This document shows positions 46,027 through 57,093 of a stretch of DNA of 64,000 bases, one piece after another (the stretch's first letter is position 1; the number at the start of each line of letters is the position of its first letter). Position numbers and translations under genes: made by a program. Below the pieces are notes generated by a model. The model made no database searches and was not told where the DNA came from. It saw only the letters and a program-made list of their open reading frames with translations. This stretch comes from JAGOUU01 sp964609155 (GTDB lineage: Bacteria; Pseudomonadota; Gammaproteobacteria; JAGOUU01): the NCBI GenBank assembly GCA_964609155.1, contig CAZSRF010000007.1, positions 1-64,000 of the forward strand, given 5' to 3'.

Positions 46027-49000
46027 TTACTGCATCCTTTCTTCTGTAAACATCTTGCTGTCTTCCTTTTCTTTAGGCAGATCTTTCAACCAACTAAGCT
46101 CTATTAGACTCCCTCGCTTATTCTTAAGTTTCTTTACTTTAGGATCTCTCCATGCGCCTGTAATAGAATAAGCACGCTCAGATATTTGATCAACTGGGGA
46201 CTCTAGTATTTTATCTACTAAAAACACTACAGCCCCTGCAACTGGCGTACCTACAACGGCCGCGGCAACAGGCAATCCGCTGGTAACATGAGGTGTTATA
46301 TCAGCTTTCATATCATAAGTTTTTTCAATAATATTTACCCCCCCGTATAATTCAACATCCGCCGATCCTGCTGCAAGCTTAGCTTTTGTTGTAGTTAATA
46401 TACCATTTTTTAACGTAAATTTTCCACGCAAATCATCAAACTTAAATCCTGGTTCAAAAACATCAGAAAAATCTAATCGTAGGCGCTTTTCCAATGAACC
46501 CAAATTAAAGAACCCAAACAATCTCCCAATCCCTAGCTCTACATCATAGATTTTGCCATACCCTGAGTCTATTGTTAACTCTCCACCAGCTATACTCATA
46601 TCAAAATCTAATAGATTCTTAGGCCAAGAAATATTGTAGTGACCATCAAATTTGATTTTTTCTCGAAAAACAACATCATCAAATACACTAACTACTTTCG
46701 GTAAATTTTTAATTTTATACGTCCCCTGTATCTTAGACTCACCATCTACAATATATTCTGCCTTTAAATTTAAATTTAAATTTTGACCATTGAGCGAACT
46801 ATTGCTAACGATAAATTTCTTTTCTTTTTTCTCTACTTTCGTATTTACCAGCAACTTGCCCAAATCTACATTATTGTAATTAAAATTATCTATCTTCAAT
46901 ACTATATTAGGAAAATTAAGAAACTCTTTATTTTGCAAAGTAAATGGCTCTCGTTTAGGGTTATCATCTTGATATAAAATAAGTTTATTTAAATCTGCAA
47001 ATATTGCTTCTACATCTTCGTTTTTATTTTTAATAAAATTAACATTACCTATTATATCATCCGTATCTATAGCTATAGATGAGAGCTTTGGAGAATTAAA
47101 ATAAGAAAAACTACTTATTTTGTGACTCTTTTGCTTAAGACTCGTACTCCCATTAGAATGGTGAACTGTTAAGTTACTAACATGCTTGAAAGCATCTTCT
47201 TGCATAATTAATTTTACAACTAATTTTTGCTGAGGCTTTTTATTAAATGCACTATTAAACCATGTCTTGGGTAAATTAATAGCAACTCCATCTAACTCAG
47301 AATTAGCTCTTATCGTTAAATCCTTACCTTTTTGTTTCAAATTAAAAATAAATGGGGTTATACCGGTAATATATTTATCAGAAATGAGGTTGAAATATTT
47401 ATTCAAATTATCAAAATCGAACCATCCTGTTAAATTTAGACTTAATCCTTTTTTATTGTTTTGATCTAAATTCAAGTTAATTTTCGCTTCTTTGTTATTA
47501 AAAGAAGATCTAATATTATCTCCAGATACTCCATGATCAGTAAAAAATAATTTACCAGTTAAATCATTAAACACAAATGGTGTATCTTTGATTTCTAATT
47601 TATTCTTCAAAAACCCTAAATTACCTGCTATAGCCATTTTTTTATAATCAAGCAAAGGTATGGATAAATTTAATGAAAGATCCATAGGGCCAAAAAATTT
47701 TGTAACATTAGTGACAACACCGATACTCGTATTAAGTGGCGTATGTTGAATAATATGAACTAAGTCTTCACTTGTTGTTTTAATCTCGCTTTCCAGTTGC
47801 AAGGTATATGCTGATGCTATATTATCTATTCCTAATCCCGGAATTTTCACAGAAATATTGTTAATACTACTATTACTAATCTTTGCATCAGTAGATGCTA
47901 TATTTAGCTCTCTTCCACGCAACAATAATACAGCATTCATATCATAAATTTTTGGCCAAACTTTGCTATAATCTACGTTGACATTTAACAACTCTGCTCT
48001 CAATAAAAATACGCCTTCAGGCTTATCATATTGACTATCATAGGGGAAACTAGCGTTAAGGTTACCTCGCCACAGAATTCTTGCATCTCCTATTTGCCCA
48101 GACTCCACATGGTTTTTCAGCCAGTTACCAGTATCATTTTCTAGTAAATAAACTGGCAAATGAGAAATAAATTTTTTGATGTCAACATATCCAAATTCTA
48201 TGTTACTGGTAATCTGCAAATTCTCTTTCTTACCTTCGCGCAGCACATCAGCTTTTACAATAAAATTTGAACCAGCTAAGTTTACTCTAACATCATCCAG
48301 CTTAAGATGAAATTTATCAAAAAAATTAAATTTACTTTTGTTAGAGTATGTAAGATCACCATGTATTTCTTTTAGTTCTAAGACTTTATCCACGTCTAAA
48401 ACTATTTTAATTTGTGGTGAATCTACATGTATCTGTAGATCTGGTGACAATTCTAAATTTTCAATATCTGTATTCTTAAGGCTACCCCATATTTTTAACA
48501 AAGTATTGGGATGAAAATTTATTGCCTTTAATCGATTGCTGTCAATTAATTTTTTTGTGATAAATGTGTATAATTGGCAACTGTTTGTAGCAAAATAAAA
48601 CTGATGATCTGCCCTAGAAATATTTTCTACATTTGCTTTATTATATCTAGCCGCAAACTCAAGTTTTTCTAATGATTCTGGCAATAATAATGAAGTGTAT
48701 AATGACAGATAATATTTACTATTATGAATCTTTAGTTTATCTAATCTATATTGATTAAAACTAATATTTTTCAACCTAAAATTTTGGATAAAAAACTTAT
48801 TCTGATCACGCAGATCGTTAATATATTTTCTTATAATATCTTCAGGATTTTTTGTGAAACTTGAGTCTTTTGCTATCTCCTGGTTAAAAATTAATTTTCC
48901 ATCTTCTATACTTACTTGATCAACAACAAGCTTACCGAATAAGATAGTTTTCATGGGATGCATCAATATTTTAACATCAGAAACCTCAATACTTTCTTCA

Positions 49001-49281
49001 GGCTTTAAAGATAAATCATTAATAGCTTTATTTTTAAGAACAACATCACTCGCCTGAATGTATATTTTAAGGCCGTGCCAACTGGCCGTAATTTTAGGGA
49101 TATTAATATGATAGTCTGTTGATTTTTCTATATAACTTATGATTTCTTGCTTATAGCTTGGAATGATGCTTACTATAATTGCACACATCCCGTAAAAACC
49201 TAGGATAATAATAAATAATGCACACAACAGTTTATAGATAACTGTTTTTATTTTATAAATATTGTCAATTATTTTAAACAT
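46027..49281 (-). CDS. yhdP: YhdP-family AsmA-like phospholipid transport protein
   Basis: 1084 aa, shorter than E. coli YhdP (1266). One N-terminal transmembrane helix (LLCALFIIILGFYGMCAII), then a very long beta-rich periplasmic body; the C-terminal AAGSADVELYGGVNIIEKTY, ADITPHVTSGLPVAAAV and SITGAWRDPKV are family-specific. YhdP, with TamB and YdbH, bridges the periplasm to move phospholipids to the outer membrane. I start at ATG 49281 because AGG lies 9 nt upstream; ATG 49290 sits directly on that site. It is 100 bp after tadA. Confidence 0.9.
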   Translation of the reverse strand: MFKIIDNIYKIKTVIYKLLCALFIIILGFYGMCAIIVSIIPSYKQEIISYIEKSTDYHINIPKITASWHGLKIYIQASDVVLKNKAINDLSLKPEESIEVSDVKILMHPMKTILFGKLVVDQVSIEDGKLIFNQEIAKDSSFTKNPEDIIRKYINDLRDQNKFFIQNFRLKNISFNQYRLDKLKIHNSKYYLSLYTSLLLPESLEKLEFAARYNKANVENISRADHQFYFATNSCQLYTFITKKLIDSNRLKAINFHPNTLLKIWGSLKNTDIENLELSPDLQIHVDSPQIKIVLDVDKVLELKEIHGDLTYSNKSKFNFFDKFHLKLDDVRVNLAGSNFIVKADVLREGKKENLQITSNIEFGYVDIKKFISHLPVYLLENDTGNWLKNHVESGQIGDARILWRGNLNASFPYDSQYDKPEGVFLLRAELLNVNVDYSKVWPKIYDMNAVLLLRGRELNIASTDAKISNSSINNISVKIPGLGIDNIASAYTLQLESEIKTTSEDLVHIIQHTPLNTSIGVVTNVTKFFGPMDLSLNLSIPLLDYKKMAIAGNLGFLKNKLEIKDTPFVFNDLTGKLFFTDHGVSGDNIRSSFNNKEAKINLNLDQNNKKGLSLNLTGWFDFDNLNKYFNLISDKYITGITPFIFNLKQKGKDLTIRANSELDGVAINLPKTWFNSAFNKKPQQKLVVKLIMQEDAFKHVSNLTVHHSNGSTSLKQKSHKISSFSYFNSPKLSSIAIDTDDIIGNVNFIKNKNEDVEAIFADLNKLILYQDDNPKREPFTLQNKEFLNFPNIVLKIDNFNYNNVDLGKLLVNTKVEKKEKKFIVSNSSLNGQNLNLNLKAEYIVDGESKIQGTYKIKNLPKVVSVFDDVVFREKIKFDGHYNISWPKNLLDFDMSIAGGELTIDSGYGKIYDVELGIGRLFGFFNLGSLEKRLRLDFSDVFEPGFKFDDLRGKFTLKNGILTTTKAKLAAGSADVELYGGVNIIEKTYDMKADITPHVTSGLPVAAAVVGTPVAGAVVFLVDKILESPVDQISERAYSITGAWRDPKVKKLKNKRGSLIELSWLKDLPKEKEDSKMFTEERMQ

Positions 49282-49381
49282 AACTAACATCCTAGCATTA
49301 TTTTATAAGCATGCACAGCGTTTATTATATTATTAAATATACACTATACATGATAAACTATAGAGCATTACATTGCTATGC

Positions 49382-49864
49382 TTATCGCTTAGCTTTAAAA
49401 AAATCTTTTAACAATCTTGAGCATTCCTCAGACAAGATATTGCCTATAATATCTATCTGATGATTAACAAGGTATATTTTAGATAAATCAATCAACCCAC
49501 CAATACTCCCTGTTTTTGGATCAGTTGCTCCAAAATATAATTTTTTAACTCTTGCATGCAATAACGCACCTAGACACATCATACAAGGTTCCAGTGTTAC
49601 ATAAATCTCACAATCAATTAATCTATAATTATTTAACTTTTTACTAGCAGCGCGCATACACTCAATTTCAGCATGAGCAGTGGGATCACAAGATACAATA
49701 TTGCTATTAAAAGCTTTTGCGATTAAAGCATTATTTTTCACAATAACAGCTCCAACAGGAACATCACCTTTGGATTCTGCAATCTTTGCTTGCTCTAAAG
49801 CTACAGTCATCCAATACTCAGGATGATTGCCTGTGGAAGACATATTAGCTGAATTTTCTACCAT
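49382..49864 (-). CDS. tadA: tRNA-specific adenosine deaminase
   Basis: 160 aa; deaminates A34 of tRNA-Arg(ACG) to inosine. Zinc-site motifs HAEIECMRAA and EPCMMCLGALLHAR are complete, and GATDPKTGSIGGLIDL is typical. ATG 49864 gives seven extra residues compared with the internal Met at 49843. Confidence 0.94.
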   Translation of the reverse strand: MVENSANMSSTGNHPEYWMTVALEQAKIAESKGDVPVGAVIVKNNALIAKAFNSNIVSCDPTAHAEIECMRAASKKLNNYRLIDCEIYVTLEPCMMCLGALLHARVKKLYFGATDPKTGSIGGLIDLSKIYLVNHQIDIIGNILSEECSRLLKDFFKAKR

Positions 49865-49901
49865 AGACTAATAGACCTACAATATACTAACACTTAACTG
49901 T

Positions 49902-50825
49902 CTATGGCAGATAATCAACTTGTCTCTTTGCTGGTAACAAATCTGATTTATTTAATCCAAGCACTAATGCTAAAGCACCTGCTATATAAATAGAAGAATA
50001 AGTACCAACTAATATGCCTATACATAATGATAATGAAAAACCATGAAGAGTGGGGCCACCGAAAATCAATAGGGCAATAACAACCAAAAGAGTTAAACCA
50101 GATGTCATAATTGTTCTGGATAGTGTTTGATTTATAGATAGATTAATAACCTCTAATGGGGTTGCTTTTCTTAACTTAATGAAATTTTCTTTCACTCTAT
50201 CAAACACAACAATTGTATCATTCAAAGAATACCCAATAACTGCAAGGATACCAGCTAGTGTAGTCAAATCGAATTCGACTTGAAACAATGAGAATAACAA
50301 TAAAATCACTATAGGATCGTGGGCTAAAGCAACCGCTGCTGCAATAGCAAACCTCTTTTCAAAACGCATTGCAATATAGATCATTGTAGCTACTAATGCC
50401 ACAAGAATAGCCAAGCTCCCTTGTTCTGCCAATTCAGCTCCAACTTGTGCACCTATAGCATCTACTCTACGCAACTCAACCTTATCGCCTGTAGAGGTTA
50501 ATAACTTTATTATATTTTCCGCAACTACTTTTTCATTGACATCTTTTCTTGCTGCTAACCGTATAATAACTTCTTTTGGTGAACCAAAACTTTGAACTAC
50601 TGCTTCAGAATAATCTGTTTTTAATCTGTTTCTAATTTCCGTTAATGGCGCGTCTTGCTCATAACCTAATTCAACAACAATACCACCTGTAAAATCTAAA
50701 CTCCAATTTATTCCTTTAAGATATATGCTAACAAAAGAAGCTATTATCAATATCCCTGATACAATAGCTGTCAGACCTCTAATACGCATGAAGTCAATTC
50801 TTGTGGTTTTTGGGAAAAACTCCAT
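49902..50825 (-). CDS. secF: Protein translocase subunit SecF
   Basis: 307 aa; with SecD forms a proton-driven motor that aids Sec export. Six predicted membrane helices, the N-terminal LDFTGGIVVELGY, and conserved GYSLNDTIVVFDRVKENF and NQTLSRTIMTSGLTLL motifs. It follows secD with a 23-bp gap. Confidence 0.96.
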   Translation of the reverse strand: MEFFPKTTRIDFMRIRGLTAIVSGILIIASFVSIYLKGINWSLDFTGGIVVELGYEQDAPLTEIRNRLKTDYSEAVVQSFGSPKEVIIRLAARKDVNEKVVAENIIKLLTSTGDKVELRRVDAIGAQVGAELAEQGSLAILVALVATMIYIAMRFEKRFAIAAAVALAHDPIVILLLFSLFQVEFDLTTLAGILAVIGYSLNDTIVVFDRVKENFIKLRKATPLEVINLSINQTLSRTIMTSGLTLLVVIALLIFGGPTLHGFSLSLCIGILVGTYSSIYIAGALALVLGLNKSDLLPAKRQVDYLP

Positions 50826-50848
50826 GATTACTCCTAATTTAATTAATT

Positions 50849-52798
50849 TTAAATCCCTATTGGTAACTTAGACAATCTTCTATCACCATACACTAAATTA
50901 ACAATTGCTCTGGAACCTGTGATAGCAGTGAACATTGAGGTTAAAAGACCAATAGTTAAGACTAAAGCAAAGCCTTTTACAGCACCTGATCCAATGCTAA
51001 ACAATACGATAGCTGCAATTAACGTTGTAACATTAGAGTCAATAATGGTAGAAAGAGCTTTATCATAACCTGCTTTAATGCTTGCCTGTATAGGAGTACC
51101 CAGTCTTAATTCTTCTCTGATACGCTCAAAAATTAAAACATTTGCATCCACGGCCATACCTAAAGTTAAAACAATACCAGCAATACCAGGTAGTGTCATT
51201 GTAACACCAATTAAAGAGCATACTGCCACTAGTAATACTAAATTCATAAATAATGCCATATTAGCAATTATGCCAAAAACTCTGTAGTATAGAATCATAA
51301 ATAATACAACAAACATCAAGCCATAGATTACAGAGTTCAGCCCCATAGCGATATTGTCTTTACCAAGACTAGGGCCAATCGTCCGTTCAGAAACGATATG
51401 AACAGGTGCAGGCAAAGCACCTGCACGAAGTAATAATGCTAAGTTTTTAGCTTCTTGCATCGACTGCAATCCTGTGATTTGGAAACGTTTACCTAAAGCG
51501 GTTGTAATAGTTGCAATCGAAATAATCTCTTTAGTAATTTCTTTAGAAACTTTAACCTCACCACCCTTATCATCAGGCGTCTCTTTCATTCTGGTTTCAA
51601 CATAGACTGTAGCCATTGGCTTACCCTGATTCTCGAGCGTAACTTGACTAAATTTTCTTATAGAAGCTGAACTCCCACTTAAAGTGATAACTACTGATGG
51701 TCGGCTATTTTGGGGATCAACATCAGCATAGGCGGTTACAATAGATTCTCCAGTTATAATAACATCATTTTTAACAGCCTCTTTGTAGCCATTACTTTGC
51801 ATGGGTAACATAACATAACCAACAGGTACTGAAGAACCATAATCTCTACCAGCATAGGCTAAACGAAATTCAACAGTTGCAGTTTTGCCTATAATGTCTT
51901 TAGCACGAGCTGTATCCTGTATCCCAGGTAATTCCACAACAACTCGGTTAGTCCCTTGTCTTTGAACAATAGCCTCAGCTACCCCCAATTCATTGACACG
52001 CTTACGCAACGTAATAATACTTTGCTCCATTGCATAATTTCTTATTTTAGTTTTTTCTGTATCAGAAAACTTTAAGACGAGAACGTTATTATCTTTGTCA
52101 TTTGCTTTAGAAATGACCAAGTGAGAAAATTGTTTTTGCAATAAAATACTTGCGTTATCTAGATCTTCGACTGTTTTTAATCGCACTAGTATCGCTGTAT
52201 CATCTGCTGTATCTGCTACAGTAACAGGGCTTTCTGTACCAACATTATCTGAATTGAGATTAGAGTTAGAGCTAGACTTTAACGTCACTCCTCTATAGCG
52301 GATATTCTCTTCTCTTAATTGTTTTCTGATCTCCTCAATATCACTTTCTATGTAGCGAGTCAAAGCTGCCTTAGTGTCAACTTCCATTAAGAAATGTACA
52401 CCACCACGCAAATCTAAACCCAATTTCATAGGCTCAGCTCCGATGCTTGTCAACCACTTAGGCGTCGCAGGAGCTATATTTAGAGCAACTATGTAATTAT
52501 CACCTAAGGTTGCTTTGACCCATGTCTTTGCTGTTAATTGAGACTCAGAATCGTTCAACCGTATTAAGAGACCGTTATCTTGCTTCTCAATACTTTTGTA
52601 AACAATACTTTTTTGAGCTAAAACTGTTTCCACTTGTTCCTGCATTTCAACAAGCTGCTCAGGGGCGATTCCTTTGCTAGAACTTACCTGTAAAGCATAA
52701 TCTTCGCCAAACAAGTTAGGCAATGAGTACAATGCACCTAATATGACTATAAATAATACTAACAAATTTTTCCAAAGAGGGTATTTATTCATAGCCAT
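50849..52798 (-). CDS. secD: Protein translocase subunit SecD
   Basis: 649 aa (E. coli 615). N-terminal helix after NKYPLWKNLLV, periplasmic P1 domain with KLGLDLRGGVHFLMEVD and RVNELGVAEAIVQRQGTNRV, and the membrane block with GMAVDANVLIFERIREEL. A Ser/Asn/Asp-rich stretch (SSSNSNLNSDNVGTES, near 175-190) is an insertion relative to E. coli. It is second in yajC-secD-secF. Confidence 0.97.
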   Translation of the reverse strand: MAMNKYPLWKNLLVLFIVILGALYSLPNLFGEDYALQVSSSKGIAPEQLVEMQEQVETVLAQKSIVYKSIEKQDNGLLIRLNDSESQLTAKTWVKATLGDNYIVALNIAPATPKWLTSIGAEPMKLGLDLRGGVHFLMEVDTKAALTRYIESDIEEIRKQLREENIRYRGVTLKSSSNSNLNSDNVGTESPVTVADTADDTAILVRLKTVEDLDNASILLQKQFSHLVISKANDKDNNVLVLKFSDTEKTKIRNYAMEQSIITLRKRVNELGVAEAIVQRQGTNRVVVELPGIQDTARAKDIIGKTATVEFRLAYAGRDYGSSVPVGYVMLPMQSNGYKEAVKNDVIITGESIVTAYADVDPQNSRPSVVITLSGSSASIRKFSQVTLENQGKPMATVYVETRMKETPDDKGGEVKVSKEITKEIISIATITTALGKRFQITGLQSMQEAKNLALLLRAGALPAPVHIVSERTIGPSLGKDNIAMGLNSVIYGLMFVVLFMILYYRVFGIIANMALFMNLVLLVAVCSLIGVTMTLPGIAGIVLTLGMAVDANVLIFERIREELRLGTPIQASIKAGYDKALSTIIDSNVTTLIAAIVLFSIGSGAVKGFALVLTIGLLTSMFTAITGSRAIVNLVYGDRRLSKLPIGI

Positions 52799-52855
52799 GT
52801 TATATTCTTCCTAAACATTTATCTACAGATTATATATACTTATTTCCTAAGAGTA

Positions 52856-53179
52856 TCAAATAGACTTTAAAGTTCCCTTGGGCAATACACTACGGATGTG
52901 ACTTTTTTGCATCTTAATCTCGACATTATCTGCAATATTGAGAATAATATAATCGTCTTTTAACCTCACTATTTTACCCATTATTCCAGAGTAAGTGATT
53001 ACCTCATCATTTTTATCAAGTTTACTGATAAGATTGTTTTGTTCTTGTTCTTTTTTTTGCCTAGGACGGATAGAAAGAAAATAAAATACCAAAAAAAAGC
53101 TAGCCATTAAAATCAGCAGAGAAAAATTACTCGCTTGACTTTGCGCAACATCAGATGCTGCATATGCAGTTGGAAACAT
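52856..53179 (-). CDS. yajC: YajC, Sec translocase accessory subunit
   Basis: 107 aa. One membrane helix (LLILMASFFLVFYFLSI) followed by the conserved RPRQKKEQEQNNLISKLDKN and a small beta domain ending IRSVLPKGTLK. It joins the SecDF complex. It is 95 bp after queA; tgt, which normally precedes it, is not here. Confidence 0.95.
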   Translation of the reverse strand: MFPTAYAASDVAQSQASNFSLLILMASFFLVFYFLSIRPRQKKEQEQNNLISKLDKNDEVITYSGIMGKIVRLKDDYIILNIADNVEIKMQKSHIRSVLPKGTLKSI

Positions 53180-53274
53180 TTCGTACCTCTTATAAATTTA
53201 TTACAATTATTCTAATATGTTTTAATATGCCTTTTAAGCAATGTAATTTCGTCTATTATATACAACTCTATTTT

Positions 53275-54375
53275 TTAATCTAGACGATCTAACCACATCG
53301 CATCACCATAAGAATAAAATCTATATTTATTCTCAATGGCCTGTTGGTAATAATACCCAATATTATCTAAGCCAGCAAAGGCACTCACTAGCATCATTAA
53401 AGTAGAACCTGGCAGGTGAAAATTTGTCACCAGAGAATCGACTATTTTAAATTTATAGCCTGGATAGATAAAAATATCTGTCTCACCCGTGATATCTTTA
53501 ATCCCTGTAGACTGCTCTTTATTTGCTGCCTGATTATAAGCAACAAGATTTAAATCTGTATGATTTAAAATAACATCTGCGACTGATTCTAAACATCGTA
53601 GACTTGTGGTTCCTACAGCTACTATTTTATTTTTATTTTTTTGCACTCTTAAGATACTCTCAATAGTATCTGCTTTGATTTCATACACTTCACTGTGCAT
53701 TTTGTGCTCTAAAATATTTTCTGTTCGGACTGGCTGAAATGTTCCTGATCCCACGTGTAAAGTCACGTACTTAATTTCTATACCTTTTGCTTTAATCAAA
53801 GCTAATAATTCTTGATCAAAATGCAAACCAGCCGTGGGTGCTGCAACTGCCCCATCATTCTTAGCATAGACTGTCTGATAGCGCTCTTGATCTTCTATAG
53901 ATAAATTTCTATTTATATAAGGCGGTAATGGTAAATGACCATGTTTATTTAATAACTCTATCCATACATTATCCTTGTTTAATTTAATTAAAAACAAGTT
54001 GTCTTGCTTTTCAATGACTGTAATACTGTAGTTGTTATCTATATTGACAACCAATCCAGGTTTAGGTGATTTATTAGCTTTTATATAAACTAGAGCTAAA
54101 TTATTCTCCTGAATCCGTTCTAATAAAAACTCTATTTTAGCTCCTGTTAGTTTATGCCCATAGAATCTAGCTGGCAATACTTTGGTATTGTTTAACACCA
54201 ATAAGTCACCTGGATTTAAGAGCTCTATAATATTTTTGAAATATGAATGGCTAATTTTATCGATGTTATCTCTATGATTCTCACATATCATCAGCCTACT
54301 CCCTGTACGATTAGGCGAAGGGAACTTTGCTATTAGTTCCTCAGGAAGCTCATAAGAAAATTGAGACAAGTGCAT
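53275..54375 (-). CDS. queA: S-adenosylmethionine:tRNA ribosyltransferase-isomerase
   Basis: 366 aa; transfers the ribosyl part of SAM to preQ1-tRNA, making epoxyqueuosine. Motifs: NNTKVLPARFYG, AAPTAGLHF, LHVGSGTFQPVR and TNFHLPGSTLMMLVSAFAG. It needs preQ1 placed in tRNA by Tgt; the usual tgt neighbour is absent from the locus. Confidence 0.95.
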   Translation of the reverse strand: MHLSQFSYELPEELIAKFPSPNRTGSRLMICENHRDNIDKISHSYFKNIIELLNPGDLLVLNNTKVLPARFYGHKLTGAKIEFLLERIQENNLALVYIKANKSPKPGLVVNIDNNYSITVIEKQDNLFLIKLNKDNVWIELLNKHGHLPLPPYINRNLSIEDQERYQTVYAKNDGAVAAPTAGLHFDQELLALIKAKGIEIKYVTLHVGSGTFQPVRTENILEHKMHSEVYEIKADTIESILRVQKNKNKIVAVGTTSLRCLESVADVILNHTDLNLVAYNQAANKEQSTGIKDITGETDIFIYPGYKFKIVDSLVTNFHLPGSTLMMLVSAFAGLDNIGYYYQQAIENKYRFYSYGDAMWLDRLD

Positions 54376-54558
54376 GTTCTAGCAGACTGATTAATATTAA
54401 TAAAGCAAGATCTTATCATATCCTAACTAATATGCACTATTAGTTTAAAATAAATCCTTACGAGTAATCTCTAAATTTGCCTCACCACCAACCTAATTTT
54501 AACAATTTCTATGTTATAATGCCCAAATCACTGAGATATAAGTAATAAAATATATACT

Positions 54559-57063
54559 ATGCAGAATCCAACTTCTCAATACAATCACAAAACTCTAGAG
54601 CCTGCCGTACAAAAATATTGGCAAGATCATAAATCTTTTGAAGTAACTGAAGATAAATCTAAAGAAAAGTTTTATTGCTTATCTATGCTGCCTTACCCTA
54701 GTGGCAACTTGCATATGGGACATGTAAGAAATTATTGCCTAGGTGACGTCATAGCCAGATTTTGGCGGATGAATGGTAAAAATGTTCTACACCCCATGGG
54801 ATGGGATGCTTTTGGATTACCAGCAGAAAATGCAGCTATTGAACGTAAAATTGCACCAAGTAAATGGACTTATCAAAATATTGATCATATGCGCGCTCAA
54901 TTGAAGACCATAGGGTTCAGTTTTGATTGGACGCGTGAATTTGCTACCTGCTCACCAGAGTATTACCGCTGGGAACAGTGGTTATTTACCAAATTATACA
55001 AAAAAGGGTTAGCTTATCAGAAGAAAAGCGTGGTTAATTGGGATCCCGTTGACCAAACCGTCTTAGCTAATGAACAAGTAGTAGATGGTAAAGGCTGGCG
55101 TTCTGGTGCTACGATTGAGCGCCGAGAAATTAACCAGTGGTTTTTGAAAATAACCAGCTATGCTGATGAGTTATTAGACAGTCTAGATAATTTACCTGGT
55201 TGGCCTGAGCAAGTCAAAACTATGCAGCGCAATTGGATTGGACGCTCACAAGGCACTAATATTTCTTTTAAAATTGAAGATGCACTGCTTTTAAAAAACT
55301 CATTAGAACAATTAACTGTTTATACTACAAGAGCCGATACTTTAATGGGGGTCTGTTTTGTTGCTGTTGCCCCTGGACACCCACTTGCTCTAGAAGCAGC
55401 AAAACAAAATTATCAACTATCTCAATTTTTAGATAAATGTAAACAAATTAAAGTCGCCGAAGCCGATTTTGCAACCCTGGAAAAAGAAGGAATGCCCACT
55501 GGCTTTTTTTGCATTCATCCTATTACAAAACAACAGATACCTATTTGGGTGGGAAATTATGTCTTAATGGAATACGGCACTGGCGCAGTAATGGCAGTAC
55601 CAGCTCATGATCAGCGAGATTTCGAATTTGCTAAAAAATATCAAATAAATTTTACGCAAGTAGTCAAACCAGACAATAATCTTACATTTGACTTAACTCA
55701 TGCCGCTTATACTGATTATGGTGTATTAATTAATTCTGGACAATTTGATAACTTATCTTCTCAGGATGCAATAGAAAAAATTACAAGTTATTTAATACAA
55801 AATAACTTAGGTGATAAAACTGTACATTATAGATTACGCGATTGGGGTGTTTCTCGCCAAAGATATTGGGGTGCACCCATCCCCATTATCTACTGCGATG
55901 CTTGCGGCATTCTACCTGTGCCTGAACACGATCTCCCTGTGTTACTACCTCCAAATATTGAGTTTACAGGCGCCAGCTCTTCTCTAGCAAATATCCCTGA
56001 GTTTTATCAAACCACTTGCCCACAATGCAACAAAATAGCAAAAAGGGAAACGGACACTTTTGATACTTTTATAGAATCATCTTGGTACTATGCTCGTTAC
56101 ACCTGTCCAGATCAACATAATAAAATATTGGATGAACGAGTGGACTATTGGGGGCAAGTTGATCAATACATCGGAGGAATTGAACATGCTATTATGCACC
56201 TGCTTTATGCTCGATTTTTTCATAAAGTCATGCGAGATGAAAATCTAGTACACACTGATGAGCCTTTCAAGAATTTATTAACTCAAGGAATGGTACTCAA
56301 AGACGGTTCAAAAATGTCAAAGTCAAAAGGCAATACCGTATCACCGGTTGAACTTATTGAAAAATACGGTGCGGATACAGTACGTCTATTTAGCATGTTC
56401 GCCGCCCCTCCAGAACAATCTCTTGAATATTCTGATTCTGGGGTTGAAGGCTCTTACAGATTTTTGAGAAAACTGTGGACCATTACACACGATTATCTAG
56501 CTAAACCGGTTGCAAAAGAAGCTTTAAATACCAGCTGTAACTTTAAAACAAATGAATTAACAACACTGCAAAAAGAAATTAGATACAAAACCCATAGCGT
56601 TTTGCAAAAAACTAGTCAAGATTATGCAAAAAAATATGCTTTTAACACCGTAGTCTCTGCAGTCATGGAGTTAATAAATCTTTTAAGTAAATTTAATATT
56701 AATTCTCTTCAAGATAGCCTTGTTTTTCTGGAAGCTTTAAGAGTCGCTATTTGTATTCTAGCCCCCATTACTCCACATATTTGTCATGAACTTTGGCTTA
56801 TGTTAAACCCTAATACAAATATACCAGTGATAGATCAAAAATGGCCTAAAGTTGATGAGAATGCATTAGTAACAGATCTCCTCACTCTTGCAGTGCAAGT
56901 GAATGGTAAAGTTAGAGCCAATATTACTGTTGCAACTAATGCAGACAATATGAGTATAGAAACAGCAGCATTAGATCACTCTAATGTCAAAAAGCATATT
57001 GCTGATACTAAAATTAAAAAAATTATTATTGTCCCTAAAAAACTGATAAATATTGTTATATAA
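54559..57063 (+). CDS. leuS: Leucyl-tRNA synthetase
   Basis: 834 aa (E. coli 860). Class I signatures: LPYPSGNLHMGHVRNY (HIGH-type) and DGSKMSKSKGNT (KMSKS). The editing domain with TRADTLMG and YGTGAVMAVPAHDQRD is present, so mischarged tRNA-Leu can be corrected. It starts the leuS-lptE-holA cluster. Confidence 0.97.
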   Translation: MQNPTSQYNHKTLEPAVQKYWQDHKSFEVTEDKSKEKFYCLSMLPYPSGNLHMGHVRNYCLGDVIARFWRMNGKNVLHPMGWDAFGLPAENAAIERKIAPSKWTYQNIDHMRAQLKTIGFSFDWTREFATCSPEYYRWEQWLFTKLYKKGLAYQKKSVVNWDPVDQTVLANEQVVDGKGWRSGATIERREINQWFLKITSYADELLDSLDNLPGWPEQVKTMQRNWIGRSQGTNISFKIEDALLLKNSLEQLTVYTTRADTLMGVCFVAVAPGHPLALEAAKQNYQLSQFLDKCKQIKVAEADFATLEKEGMPTGFFCIHPITKQQIPIWVGNYVLMEYGTGAVMAVPAHDQRDFEFAKKYQINFTQVVKPDNNLTFDLTHAAYTDYGVLINSGQFDNLSSQDAIEKITSYLIQNNLGDKTVHYRLRDWGVSRQRYWGAPIPIIYCDACGILPVPEHDLPVLLPPNIEFTGASSSLANIPEFYQTTCPQCNKIAKRETDTFDTFIESSWYYARYTCPDQHNKILDERVDYWGQVDQYIGGIEHAIMHLLYARFFHKVMRDENLVHTDEPFKNLLTQGMVLKDGSKMSKSKGNTVSPVELIEKYGADTVRLFSMFAAPPEQSLEYSDSGVEGSYRFLRKLWTITHDYLAKPVAKEALNTSCNFKTNELTTLQKEIRYKTHSVLQKTSQDYAKKYAFNTVVSAVMELINLLSKFNINSLQDSLVFLEALRVAICILAPITPHICHELWLMLNPNTNIPVIDQKWPKVDENALVTDLLTLAVQVNGKVRANITVATNADNMSIETAALDHSNVKKHIADTKIKKIIIVPKKLINIVI

Positions 57064-57093
57064 AGGCAACTACTAATCTAACGAGTTAACAAC

